Source: Rubrivirga sp. SAORIC476 (GTDB taxonomy: Bacteria > Bacteroidota > Rhodothermia > Rhodothermales > Rubricoccaceae). From it: 64,000 nucleotides of DNA. The stretch covers positions 62,001 through 126,000 of the forward strand of contig NZ_MVOI01000002.1 in the NCBI RefSeq assembly GCF_002283555.1, written 5' to 3'. The notes under the pieces are model-generated. The model made no database searches and was not told the DNA's origin. It was given only the letters and a program-made list of their open reading frames with translations. Position 1 is the stretch's first letter; every line of letters begins with the position of its first letter. A program made the translations under genes and the position numbers. Of this stretch, positions 25,104 through 34,764 are shown piece by piece.

Positions 25104-25114
25104 TGCAATAACGG
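25104..25114 (+). repeat. 11-mer TGCAATAACGG, copy 4 of 4
   Basis: Fourth copy, the only one outside a gene. It lies in the 15-bp gap between two convergent stop codons (25101 and 25117) and is followed by G and CTCAA, as is copy 3 without the extra G. Confidence 0.6.
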
Positions 25115-25116
25115 GC

Positions 25117-25779
25117 TCAACGGACCCTGCGGAGGATCGACTGGAGCCGTTCGTGGTCGTCATCCAGGAGCCGGGCCAGTGCGCGTCCGGCGTCGACCAG
25201 CACGGCCTCGCCGTCGGCCCCTCCACCGTGCGCCTCGTAGAGGTTGCGGAGCGCGGCGGCCAGCAGGTCGTCTGCGGGGACGGCCGGGTCGGGGTGCCGG
25301 GCCAACGTCCGCAACACGTCGAATGGCTGCGCGAGCGCGGCGACGGCATCGGGACCACACACGCGGACGCGGTCGTGCAGCGCAGCCGGACGGGGCGGCA
25401 GCGTCTGGCGGACGAGCGGGCGTCCCTCGACCTTCTTCTGCCCATCCCAGTACGCCAACACCTGCGCGCGGACGGTCGTGCGGACCAGCTCCAGGATCTG
25501 GGGCATCTCGCGCCGGATGCGGTCGCGGTCGTAGTGCGCCCCGAGCGCGACCGCCTGCCGACCGGGCTCGACGCTGCCGGTCTCGGCATGGCTCACCAGC
25601 CCGTAGAGCACCATGCCGTCCTCGGTTTCGATCTCGACCCACGAGCCGAATGCAGGGACCTGCGCCTCGACGTAGACCTCCGCGAGGATCTCGCGGGTGC
25701 TGGAGGCGATGACTTCGGCGACAGGGTGCGAGGACTCAGACAACAGATATCGGGGGAGGGCGCTTACCTGACTCCTCAT
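25117..25779 (-). CDS. HAS-barrel-like protein encoded with NurA
   Basis: A 220-residue protein. The first about 75 residues look like a HAS (HerA-ATP-synthase) beta-barrel: VAEVIASSTREILAEVYV, FGSWVEIET, VLYGLVSHAE. The remainder is mainly helical. HAS barrels form the N-terminus of HerA ATPases and mediate contact with NurA. The gene starts 18 bp after the nurA stop, with an AGGAG sequence upstream of the ATG, so co-translation is likely. Similar small proteins beside nurA occur in other bacteria as far as I recall. A role as a NurA/HerA accessory factor is inferred from context and fold resemblance only. Confidence 0.65.
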   Translation of the reverse strand: MRSQVSALPRYLLSESSHPVAEVIASSTREILAEVYVEAQVPAFGSWVEIETEDGMVLYGLVSHAETGSVEPGRQAVALGAHYDRDRIRREMPQILELVRTTVRAQVLAYWDGQKKVEGRPLVRQTLPPRPAALHDRVRVCGPDAVAALAQPFDVLRTLARHPDPAVPADDLLAAALRNLYEAHGGGADGEAVLVDAGRALARLLDDDHERLQSILRRVR

Positions 25780-25796
25780 TCCCGACTCCTGATCCC
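25769..25796 (-). repeat. Heptad array containing an RBS and start codon
   Basis: Four seven-base units on the minus strand: GGGATCA, GGAGTCG, GGAATGA, GGAGTCA. The ribosome-binding sequence is part of the first two units and the ATG of the downstream gene lies inside the third. Confidence 0.55.
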
Positions 25797-25797
25797 T

Positions 25798-26955
25798 CTA
25801 CACCCTCGGCGACCGCTTCGACGCCGCCTTCCCCGAGTACGTCGGCGCGGCCGCTCCCGCCCCGCGGGCCTGCCGGGCGAGGATCCGATAAAACACCTCC
25901 GTCTCGCGCGCCCGGACGACCGCCCGCTCGTGCGCCTCTTGCAGGATGATCGGGTATCCTCCCCCCTTCTCACACTGGTCGAGCACCACAGACTGGACGA
26001 GGTCCAGCCCGCCCGGCAGGTCGGCCACCCACTCGGGCATCTCGACCCGCCCCACCTCGGTGCCACCGTGGACGTAGAAGGCCACGATGCGGTGGTCGCC
26101 ATAGGCCTTCAGGACCTCACTCCGGGATAGGAAGACGGCCGACCGCTCGCCCGGCTCCAGATGCGCCTCGAACAGGTGGCGGTCGTGGACCCCGCGGATC
26201 GAGTTTGGGCCTGGCTCCCAGTCGGGCTCGCCGAGGTGCAGGCGAAGCAGGTTGACGACCTCGGCATTGCCGGGCCGGGAGACGTACGAGCAGACTGGAA
26301 TCCCGGCCTCCTTGAAGCGATCCAATTCGGCGACGTAGCGCGAGAGGAGGGTCGCTTCGAGACGGCGGTTCTTCATCCCGCGCAGCATCCAGCGGATGAG
26401 CGTCCCGTCGGCCATCGCGACGATGTCGCGTCCGCTGCGTTGCTCCTCGGCGGCGGTCTCGAACAGCCACCGGAGTTCCAGCTCGTCTCGCAGGGCGGAC
26501 ACGACCTCCGAGGTGACGTCGAGCGGCGACGCATCCGAGTCGTCCTCGGCGAGTTCGGCGAGGTCCTGCTGGCGGTATCGGAGCGTGGGCTCGGCCTGGA
26601 TGAGCGGCGGGTCCAGCGTCCCGTAGTGAAACGCGACCCGGCCGATGTTGAGGAGGTAGCACGCCGGGTCGACGTGGCGGTCCGGGAAGATCTGCGACCC
26701 GTCCGTGGCGACCACGGTGACGGTCGCAGGCCGAGGGCCGCAGCCGTGGCACCCGTCGGGCTGCGAGCGAGGAATGGCGCGGAGCGGTCCGCCGGTCTCT
26801 CCCTCCGCACGTTCGGCGAGGGCCTCCCAGGTAGGGGCGCAGTCGGCCAGCGCTCCGAGGGCTCGCTCCCGTCGGCCCGCCTGTGCACGGTCTTCCTCGA
26901 CGCGGTACGTCGCGAAGTCGGCGATCTGGGCAGCGAGGCGGGCGAAGTCGAGCAT
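25798..26955 (-). CDS. nurA: NurA-family 5'-3' nuclease
   Basis: A 385-residue NurA-domain nuclease that would work with the HerA translocase in processing DNA double-strand breaks. The RNase H-like metal site is indicated by Asp85 in ATDGSQ near the start of the domain and Asp183 in MADGTLI, followed by SYVSRPGNAEVVNLLRL and the late FYVHGG strand. The N-terminal about 75 residues are helical. It is directly upstream of the HAS-barrel-like gene, while a HerA ATPase gene lies about 18 kb away at 45269. Confidence 0.88.
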   Translation of the reverse strand: MLDFARLAAQIADFATYRVEEDRAQAGRRERALGALADCAPTWEALAERAEGETGGPLRAIPRSQPDGCHGCGPRPATVTVVATDGSQIFPDRHVDPACYLLNIGRVAFHYGTLDPPLIQAEPTLRYRQQDLAELAEDDSDASPLDVTSEVVSALRDELELRWLFETAAEEQRSGRDIVAMADGTLIRWMLRGMKNRRLEATLLSRYVAELDRFKEAGIPVCSYVSRPGNAEVVNLLRLHLGEPDWEPGPNSIRGVHDRHLFEAHLEPGERSAVFLSRSEVLKAYGDHRIVAFYVHGGTEVGRVEMPEWVADLPGGLDLVQSVVLDQCEKGGGYPIILQEAHERAVVRARETEVFYRILARQARGAGAAAPTYSGKAASKRSPRV

Positions 26956-26994
26956 ACCGCAAACTAACGGGGCGCCGCGCCCGACCTCCCGTCC

Positions 26995-27507
26995 TCAGTC
27001 CATGTGGACGGTCACCATGGAGCACGACAGCGACTGCCCCAGCCCCCGCTTGATGACCGGAAACATCAGACACGTCGCGACCGCCATCGCCAGCTCGACG
27101 TGGACGTCGTGGCCGAAGAGCGCCTCCATCCGCGCCACGTGGTCCGCCACGTCCGGGGCCTGGGAGGCGACAGCCTGGCCAAACGCGAAGGCGGCCTGGG
27201 CGTCGTCGTGGAGCTGAGCGGGGTCGTCGAGCGCGAGTTGCAAGGTGCTCGCTGCGAGTCCCTCCTTCCGCGCCATGCTGACGACCACCTGAACGCAGGT
27301 CCCACAGTCCTGGGCGAGCGTCGCGCCGAGGCGGGCGAGGTGCCACGCGTCGAGCGACGCCTTGTCGCGGTATGTGGTCGCCGGCATGGCCAGCATCCAG
27401 CGGGCGAACGCCGCGCCGGACGTGTCGGCCAGGGTGTGGAGGTAGGGCATCTCGCAGCCGGTCTGGCGTTCGGCTTTGGCGATGATGCGGTCGGAGAGGG
27501 CACCCAT
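26995..27507 (-). CDS. AhpD-like/carboxymuconolactone decarboxylase-family protein
   Basis: A 170-residue all-helical protein with a CxxC pair (Cys68 and Cys71 in QDCGTCVQVV) in the position of the AhpD redox site, preceded by HLARLGATLAQ. This places it near the CMD/AhpD superfamily, whose members include alkylhydroperoxidases. The usual Glu/His relay residues of canonical AhpD are not obvious, so peroxidase activity is uncertain. The start codon nearly touches the upstream region of the divergent hemW. Confidence 0.7.
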   Translation of the reverse strand: MGALSDRIIAKAERQTGCEMPYLHTLADTSGAAFARWMLAMPATTYRDKASLDAWHLARLGATLAQDCGTCVQVVVSMARKEGLAASTLQLALDDPAQLHDDAQAAFAFGQAVASQAPDVADHVARMEALFGHDVHVELAMAVATCLMFPVIKRGLGQSLSCSMVTVHMD

Positions 27508-27550
27508 GTCGGCCGTCGGGGGTTGGGGACGCTCAGAATACCCTCTCCCC

Positions 27551-28708
27551 TTGGCTGGCCTCTACGTCCACGTCCCGTTCTGCACGCAGCGCTGCGTCTA
27601 CTGCGACTTCTACTTCACCACGACCCGCCGCGACGAGGGCAGCTACGTCCGCGCGCTGCGCGCCGAGGCGGAGCGAATGGGCCAGGAATACCGTGCCACG
27701 GCCCCTTTGCGCACCCTGTACCTGGGCGGGGGGACTCCTTCTCTCCTCTCGCCCGACGCCCTGGCGGACGTGATCCAGGCCGCCCACGACCACTTCGACA
27801 CAGCGGCACTGGAGGAGGTGACGGTCGAGGCCAACCCGGAGGACCTCTCCGGACCCGACGGCGCCGCGTGGCTCCGTGCCGCCCGCGACCTCGGCGTGAC
27901 GCGCCTCTCGCTCGGCGTCCAGTCGTTCTTCGACGACGACCTCGCGTTCATGAACCGGGCCCACGACGCCGCCCAGGCCGAGGCGGGTGCCGAGGCCGCC
28001 GTCGCCACCATCGGGGACGTGTCGATCGACCTCATCTTCGGCATCCCCGACCAGCCGTTCGAGCACTGGGGGGCCAACCTCCAGAAGGCGATCCGCCTGG
28101 GCGCCACCCACATCTCGACGTACAGCCTGACGGTCGAGGAGAGAACGCCGCTCCACAAGCTGGTCGCGCTCGGCCGTGTGGTGCCCGAGGGCGACGAGCT
28201 GCTGCGTGAGCGCTACGAGTTCACGCACCGCTACCTCGCCGAGGCGGGCTTCGAACACTACGAGGTGTCGTCCTTCGCGCGACCGGGGCACCGGAGCCGC
28301 CACAACGAGGGCTACTGGACGCACGAGACGATGATCGGGCTCGGGCCGAGCGCGCACTCGTTCTGGCGGGAGACGCGCAGCCGCGGCTGGCGCTGGGCCG
28401 ACGTGGCCCACCTCGGGCGCTGGCAGGGGCTGCTGCTCGCGGGCGAGACGCCCGTCGACTGGCGCGAGCAGATCGGCCCGGACGAGTTGGCGGACGAGGC
28501 GATCCTGCTCGGCCTTCGGCGCCTCGTCGACGGCCTGGACGTGGACCGGCTGGCGATGGACTACGGCATCGACCTGCTGACCGACAAGCGCGCCGAACTG
28601 GCGGCGCTCGAAGGCGCCGGCCTGGTCGAGGTCTCCCCGCGGCGGGTTCGGCTGACGCTCGACGGTGCCGCCGTGGCCGACGCCGTCGCGCTGAAGCTCG
28701 TAGGGTAG
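27551..28708 (+). CDS. hemW: HemW-type radical SAM protein (haem chaperone)
   Basis: A 385-residue radical SAM protein. The cluster motif is Cys11, Cys15, Cys18 in PFCTQRCVYCDFY, and the glycine motif YLGGGTPS and the VEANPEDLS segment are typical of HemN/HemW. The cysteine immediately after CxYC that is conserved in true HemN appears to be missing (CVYCDFY), favouring HemW, which transfers haem, over coproporphyrinogen dehydrogenase. The start is set at TTG 27551 (MAGLYVHVPFC); an ATG at 27506 is in frame but overlaps the divergent gene's start codon. Confidence 0.88.
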   Translation: MAGLYVHVPFCTQRCVYCDFYFTTTRRDEGSYVRALRAEAERMGQEYRATAPLRTLYLGGGTPSLLSPDALADVIQAAHDHFDTAALEEVTVEANPEDLSGPDGAAWLRAARDLGVTRLSLGVQSFFDDDLAFMNRAHDAAQAEAGAEAAVATIGDVSIDLIFGIPDQPFEHWGANLQKAIRLGATHISTYSLTVEERTPLHKLVALGRVVPEGDELLRERYEFTHRYLAEAGFEHYEVSSFARPGHRSRHNEGYWTHETMIGLGPSAHSFWRETRSRGWRWADVAHLGRWQGLLLAGETPVDWREQIGPDELADEAILLGLRRLVDGLDVDRLAMDYGIDLLTDKRAELAALEGAGLVEVSPRRVRLTLDGAAVADAVALKLVG

Positions 28709-28713
28709 CTTTC
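28706..28713 (+). promoter_or_regulatory. -7 element TAGCTTTC upstream of the DUF192 gene
   Basis: Close match to TAnnTTTG; it overlaps the hemW stop codon and ends 20 nt before the ATG at 28734. Confidence 0.5.
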
Positions 28714-28733
28714 CGCATCCCCCCGCTTCGACC

Positions 28734-29216
28734 ATGCGCGCCGCTTTCGTCCTCGCCCTCGCCGTCCTCGCTGTCGGCTGCAAAGAGTCCGCTCCCGCCC
28801 CGGCCTCGTCTCCGTCGGCGGAGGCGTCCATTCCGTTCCGCATCGACGGCTCGCTCAGCTTCGTCCGCGGCGCCGACACGCTGCGGACCATCGACATCGA
28901 GATCGCGGACGACGACTCGTCGCGCGCTCGCGGCCTGATGCAGCGCAGCGTCATCCCCGGCGACACCGGGATGCTGTTCGTCTTCCCGCGCGCCGAGCCG
29001 CAGGCCTTCTACATGGCCAACACGCCCCGCCCGCTCGACATCCAGTTCTACGCCGCCGACTCGACGCTGCTGAACACGGTCGAGAACACCGTCCCGTACT
29101 CGCTGGACAACGTCCTGTCCGAGGGCGCCGCCCAGTTCGTGGTGGAGGTCCCCGCGGGTGTCACCCGGCGCATCGGGCTCGTCCCGGGGGACCGCATCAC
29201 CTGGACGACCGACTAG
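28734..29216 (+). CDS. DUF192 lipoprotein
   Basis: A 160-residue lipoprotein with a signal peptide and lipobox LAVGC (Cys16), then a DUF192 domain identified by RARGLMQRS, GMLFVFP and FYMANTPRPLDIQFY. DUF192 proteins are small periplasmic or exported beta-rich proteins of unknown function. The gene's stop overlaps by four bases the stop region of the convergent membrane protein. Confidence 0.88.
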   Translation: MRAAFVLALAVLAVGCKESAPAPASSPSAEASIPFRIDGSLSFVRGADTLRTIDIEIADDDSSRARGLMQRSVIPGDTGMLFVFPRAEPQAFYMANTPRPLDIQFYAADSTLLNTVENTVPYSLDNVLSEGAAQFVVEVPAGVTRRIGLVPGDRITWTTD

Positions 29217-29725
29217 GCCGAGCCGAAGTCGCTCACCGGCCCCTTCTTGAAGACCGACGCCGCGACGGCTCCCGCGAGGGCGCCGACGACGGCCAGCACC
29301 ACCAGGGTCGCCGCCACCCCGATCGGCCCCTGCATCATCTCGGTCATCGTCATGGCCGACTCGATGGCCTCGGGCTCCAGGCCCTGGGCGATGAGTTGGT
29401 CGCGCGACCGCTCGGCCATCTCGGCGTCGGTCGGGTACACGTCGAGCATCTGCAGCACCCGACTGATCACGTAGTTCACGAGCCCGCCGCCGAGGATCGT
29501 GATGGCGCCGAGCCCAGCGCCCGTCCCCGCGGGCACCGTGATCGCGTTCGTCGAGGTGTAATGCCAGACCGTCAGCGCAGGGCCGAGGAGAGCCGCGAGG
29601 CAGCAGAGCGCGGACACGAGGTACTGGGCCGCCTGACCTCCGTTGACCGCGATGAAGCCGATGATGAGGCTGAACACCGCGTAAACGGCGACGCCGAGGA
29701 GGATGGAGGAACTCTTGCTGGGCAT
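29213..29725 (-). CDS. Four-helix membrane protein, DUF4199-like
   Basis: A 170-residue protein with transmembrane segments at about residues 8-28, 33-53, 65-88 and 138-160, and a long cytoplasmic or periplasmic helix region between the third and fourth (DVYPTDAEMAERSRDQLIAQGLEPEAIESAMTM, read in two parts). This layout resembles the Bacteroidota family DUF4199. Its start overlaps the stop of the DUF2085 gene by one base, indicating an operon. The function is unknown. Confidence 0.65.
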   Translation of the reverse strand: MPSKSSSILLGVAVYAVFSLIIGFIAVNGGQAAQYLVSALCCLAALLGPALTVWHYTSTNAITVPAGTGAGLGAITILGGGLVNYVISRVLQMLDVYPTDAEMAERSRDQLIAQGLEPEAIESAMTMTEMMQGPIGVAATLVVLAVVGALAGAVAASVFKKGPVSDFGSA

Positions 29726-30213
29726 CAGGATGGGGTGGGGTGTGAGACCGGGACCGCTCGGGTGGGGGCGAGCAGGTTGGCGCCCAGAATGGCGCCGGCG
29801 ACGAGGCCGAACAGGGCGCCCGTGAGAAGTCGCGAGGCAGGGGTGTTGGCCCAGATCCCGAGGGCGCCGACGGCCCAGTCGGCAGCCGTCGGGAGCGCCG
29901 CGAGCACGAGCCACTGGATCTGCGCGCCTCGGGCGATGCCTCGGGCCGCCGACACACCGAGGCCGGGCAGGGCCGCCAGACCCACGAGCAGTCCGACGAG
30001 GATGCCCGAGCACCGGTGACAGAGGGCGATGGGGCCGCCGTGGAGGTGGAGCGACCGCTCCGGCATCTGGTGGCAGACGGCCGCGAAGGCATGGTGAAGC
30101 ATCGCGCCCGCGTCTCCGCCGAGGGCGGGCGGGATCACGGCGAGTACCGCGAGTGCGCCGACCGCGCTGAGCGCGACGGCCCAGCCAACGGTGAGCGTGC
30201 CAGGGCGAATCAT
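29725..30213 (-). CDS. DUF2085 membrane protein
   Basis: A 162-residue membrane protein with four to five helices and the DUF2085 signature CHQMPERS followed by LCHRCSGI, whose Cys and His residues probably bind a metal. The function of the family is unknown. A minus-strand TAGGTTTC box (plus 30218-30225) ends only 4 bases before the ATG, which would make a leaderless transcript if it is the promoter. Confidence 0.85.
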   Translation of the reverse strand: MIRPGTLTVGWAVALSAVGALAVLAVIPPALGGDAGAMLHHAFAAVCHQMPERSLHLHGGPIALCHRCSGILVGLLVGLAALPGLGVSAARGIARGAQIQWLVLAALPTAADWAVGALGIWANTPASRLLTGALFGLVAGAILGANLLAPTRAVPVSHPTPS

Positions 30214-30315
30214 GGCGGAAACCTACGGCCCGCGGTTCCCCCGAGGTGCGCCCCCGCCTTGACCTCGTCTTAATCATCCGGCAGGGACCCGGGGAGGACA
30301 GGCGCTGTTAGACCG

Positions 30316-30342
30316 CTAGCACTCTCGCGGGGAGAGTGCCAA
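30316..30342 (+). promoter_or_regulatory. CIRCE operator of groESL (HrcA binding site)
   Basis: The inverted repeat CTAGCACTC, nine-base spacer, GAGTGCCAA matches the CIRCE consensus TTAGCACTC-N9-GAGTGCTAA at 16 of 18 positions. It lies 54 bp before groES. The heat-shock repressor HrcA would bind it; hrcA itself is not in the window. Confidence 0.93.
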
Positions 30343-30396
30343 ACGCACCTGTTCCGCGGCCCCGCCGCCTCCCCTTTCCTTCAACCTACTGCACCC

Positions 30397-30690
30397 ATGG
30401 CAGCATCCATCAAGCCGCTCGGCGACCGCGTCGTCGTCAAGCCCCAGGCCGCCGAGACCCAGACCGCCAGCGGCCTCTACATCCCCGATACCGCCAAGGA
30501 GAAGCCGCAGCGCGGCACCGTGCTCGCCGTCGGCCCCGGCAAGGTCGAGAACGGGACCAAGGTCGACATGACCGTCTCCGAGGAGGACACGGTGCTCTAC
30601 GGCAAGTACGCCGGCACCGAGATCCAGCTCGATGGTGAGGATGTCCTCATCATGCGCGAGTCCGACATCCTCGGGATCGTCAACAGCTAA
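30397..30690 (+). CDS. groES: Co-chaperonin GroES
   Basis: A 97-residue Cpn10. The N-terminal [12 protein letters not shown] and the mobile loop region ([19 protein letters not shown]) are typical, as is the C-terminal [12 protein letters not shown]. It caps the GroEL ring during ATP-driven protein folding in the cytoplasm. It is first in the CIRCE-controlled operon, 87 bp ahead of groEL. Confidence 0.98.
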   Translation: MAASIKPLGDRVVVKPQAAETQTASGLYIPDTAKEKPQRGTVLAVGPGKVENGTKVDMTVSEEDTVLYGKYAGTEIQLDGEDVLIMRESDILGIVNS

Positions 30691-32415
<1,725 letters not shown>

Positions 32416-32472
32416 GCTCACATCGGCTCCTCCCGCCTCGGTCGCTCCGGCGCCGAGGCGGACACCGCCAGG

Positions 32473-32503
32473 GGCGGCTCTCTTCGGAGGGCCGCCTTTT
32501 TTT
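32473..32503 (+). terminator. Rho-independent terminator of groESL
   Basis: A 10-bp stem (one G-T pair) with a TTCG tetraloop, GGCGGCTCTC/GAGGGCCGCC, followed by seven T residues. Confidence 0.92.
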
Positions 32504-32751
32504 GCTTCCGCCCAGCATCAGGGACTGCGTGCCCGGCGCGATCAGCGGGGGCCCTGGCCATCTCGGGCACCGCCTGGGCGGTATGGCGCCCGAGCAGCGA
32601 CGGCCGGACACTGCAGGACAGGCGGCTCTCCGCAAAAGCCGGCCCATCCGCGCGGGGGCAGACAGGCGACAGGGAGAGGAAGGAGAGGTAGGACACCGGC
32701 GAGTTCCACCGAAAGAGACCCGCGGCGGTCGCGCGTGTCGTTCCTTGTGGC
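32504..32751 (+). other. Intergenic region without recognised gene
   Basis: About 250 bp between the groEL terminator and the next lipoprotein gene. Open frames here continue from neighbouring shadows and have no recognisable protein features. A purine-rich stretch (gacagggagaggaaggagagg, in part) precedes the next gene by about 60 bp. No RNA gene or clear promoter was identified. Confidence 0.5.
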
Positions 32752-33192
32752 ATGCGATACCTCCCTCTGCTCCTCCTGATTGCGGCCACCGGTTGCGCGC
32801 CCACCTTCGCCCCCGGCGACGAGATCCGCGGCGCGCTCGCCGAGGGCGACCAGACGACTGCGGACGGCTACGTGGTCGACGACCACCGCCTCCGTCTGCC
32901 CGCGGGCCCTGCCGTCCTGCTGACCGTCACCGCCGAGGCCTACGACCCCTTCATCGTCCTCGCCTCGGGCGACAAGCGACTGGGCCAGTCGACGGGCGAG
33001 GCCGGCCAGCGCCCCGCCTGCGTGACCGTGGACCCCGTCGAGGGTGAGGCGCTGGACCTGTTCGTGTCGAGCGGCATCGAGGACGGACTCGCGTACGGGC
33101 CCTACGTCGTCTCGATGGAGCCTGCGACCGCCGAGCGAATCGACGCCCTGCTGTGCCTGCCGACGTCCCGCGACGCGCCACCGGGCGGGTGA
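32752..33192 (+). CDS. Hypothetical lipoprotein, PPC-like beta domain
   Basis: A 146-residue lipoprotein with signal peptide and lipobox IAATGC (Cys15). The mature part (EGDQTTADGYVVDDHRL, TVTAEAYDPFIVLASG) resembles a single PPC-type beta domain like those repeated in the caspase protein at 20106: the same entry motif and a D-P/Y-x-I-V strand. The function is unknown; such domains usually assist secretion or binding. Confidence 0.65.
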   Translation: MRYLPLLLLIAATGCAPTFAPGDEIRGALAEGDQTTADGYVVDDHRLRLPAGPAVLLTVTAEAYDPFIVLASGDKRLGQSTGEAGQRPACVTVDPVEGEALDLFVSSGIEDGLAYGPYVVSMEPATAERIDALLCLPTSRDAPPGG

Positions 33193-33256
33193 CCGCGGTC
33201 GTGTGAACTCTGGTCGGAGGGTCCAACCGTGGCTCCCGCCGCGGCGTTTGCGGGCC

Positions 33257-33847
33257 ATGCGCGTCTGGCTACTCCTGCTGACTCTCGCGGGCTGCACGTC
33301 TCCCGTGTCCCCTGCGCCTGAACCGGGCCCGGAGCCCACCCAGGAGACGGCCGAGGCGCCCGACCTCGCGGATCTTCCACGACGGATCCACACGGAGACC
33401 AACGCGGCGCGACGCCGGAGCGGCCCCGATCCGCTCCAGTGGTCGGACGCACTCGCCACGGTCGCCCGCTCTCACAGCGCCGACATGGCGAGACGAGGCT
33501 ACTTCGCTCACGACACGCCCGAAGGGCGCACACCTCAGGACCGCGCACGGGCGGCCGGCATCGACTGCCGCATCGAGGTTGACGCCCGGACCGAGCGCGT
33601 CGGTGTGTCGGAGAACCTGTACCAGACCACCCGGTACGCCCGCATCCAGACCCGCGGCGCGGGCCCGACGGCCGTCCGGACGGTCGACTGGTTCAGCGAC
33701 GAGGACCTGGCGGCGCGGACGGTCCAGGGGTGGCTGGACAGCCCAGGCCACCGTCGAAACCTGCTCGATCCCCTCTCGACCCAACACGGCATCGGGGTCG
33801 CCCCCGACGCCGACGACCGCGTCTACGTCACCCAGGTTCTGTGCTGA
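33257..33847 (+). CDS. CAP-domain (SCP-like) lipoprotein
   Basis: A 196-residue lipoprotein (lipobox TLAGC, Cys12) followed by a proline-rich linker and a CAP domain. The domain shows the HTETNAARRRSGPDPLQWSDAL opening, AxxHSxDMARRGYFAHDTPEG, the GxSENLY motif and GWLDSPGHRRNLL, which line the CAP cavity. Bacterial CAP proteins are extracellular with poorly known roles. The 3' end overlaps the GTG start of ctaA by seven bases. Confidence 0.88.
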   Translation: MRVWLLLLTLAGCTSPVSPAPEPGPEPTQETAEAPDLADLPRRIHTETNAARRRSGPDPLQWSDALATVARSHSADMARRGYFAHDTPEGRTPQDRARAAGIDCRIEVDARTERVGVSENLYQTTRYARIQTRGAGPTAVRTVDWFSDEDLAARTVQGWLDSPGHRRNLLDPLSTQHGIGVAPDADDRVYVTQVLC

Positions 33848-34764
33848 CCTTCTCCCCCCGAACCGTGTCGCGCGTCGCCTGGGGCGTGCTCGGCTACACC
33901 GTGCTGGTGGTGCTCTGGGGCGCCTTCGTCCGCGCGTCCGGCTCCGGCGCAGGCTGTGGCGACCACTGGCCGCTGTGCAACGGCGAGGTGGTGCCGACGG
34001 CCCCGACGCTCAACACGATCATCGAGTTCGGGCACCGGATCACGAGCGCGCTGGCGGGTTTCGCGGTCATCGGCCTCGTCGTGGTGGCCTTCCGAGGCAC
34101 GGCGAATGGCTCGCCCGTGCGGAAGGCGGCCGTCGCCAGCCTCGTGTTCATGGTGCTGGAGGGCGCCATCGGCGCGGCGCTGGTTCTGTTTGAGTACGTC
34201 GCCTACAACCCGTCCATCGGGCGAGCGATCTGGATGGCGGCGCATCTCACAAACACGTTCCTGCTGATGGGTGCGCTCACCCTCACCGCGTGGTGGTCCG
34301 AGGGCTTCGCCCCGCCCCGCCTCGGCCTGCGCGCCGAGGTGGGCTGGGTCGGCGCGACGCTCCTCGCGACCCTGGTGCTCGGCGCGGGGGGCGCGGTGAC
34401 GGCGCTCGGCGACACCCTCGTGCTCGGCGGAGGCCTTGACCCGGCCACCGACCCCATCGTGGCCGCTCTGCTGGGAGCCCGAGTCTTCCACCCGACGATG
34501 GCCTTCCTCACGCTCGGCGTGCTGAGCGTCGCCGTGGCGGCCACGCGGACGGACGGCCGGACGAAGACGCTCGGTATGAGCCTCGTCGGCGCGTTCCTCG
34601 TCCAGATGGCGCTCGGCGCGCTGAACGTGGCGCTGCTGGCGCCGATCTGGTTGCAGATCGTCCACCTCTTGATGACGGACCTGATCTGGATCGGGATGGT
34701 GGTGTGGGCCTCTGAAGTGCTGTCGACGCCCGCTCGCGAGCCCGTCGCTTCCGTCTCGGCCTGA
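33841..34764 (+). CDS. ctaA: Haem A synthase, COX15/CtaA family
   Basis: A 307-residue membrane protein with about eight transmembrane helices in two four-helix halves. Conserved elements include GAFVRASGSGAGCGDHWPLCNG near the first helix (two Cys), EFGHRITS and the HLTNTF segment with haem-ligand His residues, and a second-half HPTMAFL and IVHLLMTDLIW. CtaA oxidises haem O to haem A for aa3-type oxidases. GTG 33841 is the start, overlapping the CAP gene; the ctaA stop overlaps the next ATG (TGATG). Confidence 0.92.
   Translation: MLTFSPRTVSRVAWGVLGYTVLVVLWGAFVRASGSGAGCGDHWPLCNGEVVPTAPTLNTIIEFGHRITSALAGFAVIGLVVVAFRGTANGSPVRKAAVASLVFMVLEGAIGAALVLFEYVAYNPSIGRAIWMAAHLTNTFLLMGALTLTAWWSEGFAPPRLGLRAEVGWVGATLLATLVLGAGGAVTALGDTLVLGGGLDPATDPIVAALLGARVFHPTMAFLTLGVLSVAVAATRTDGRTKTLGMSLVGAFLVQMALGALNVALLAPIWLQIVHLLMTDLIWIGMVVWASEVLSTPAREPVASVSA

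Noticed and set aside
27506-27550. ATG 27506 as the hemW start
   Set aside because: It would overlap the start codon of the divergent AhpD-like gene and adds 15 residues unlike HemW; TTG 27551 places the conserved VHVPFC at the normal distance.
30259-30275. E. coli-like -35/-10 promoter for groES (TTGACC and TTAATC)
   Set aside because: The two boxes are too close together (about 5 bp) for sigma-70 spacing, and the organism appears to use the Bacteroidota -7 element.
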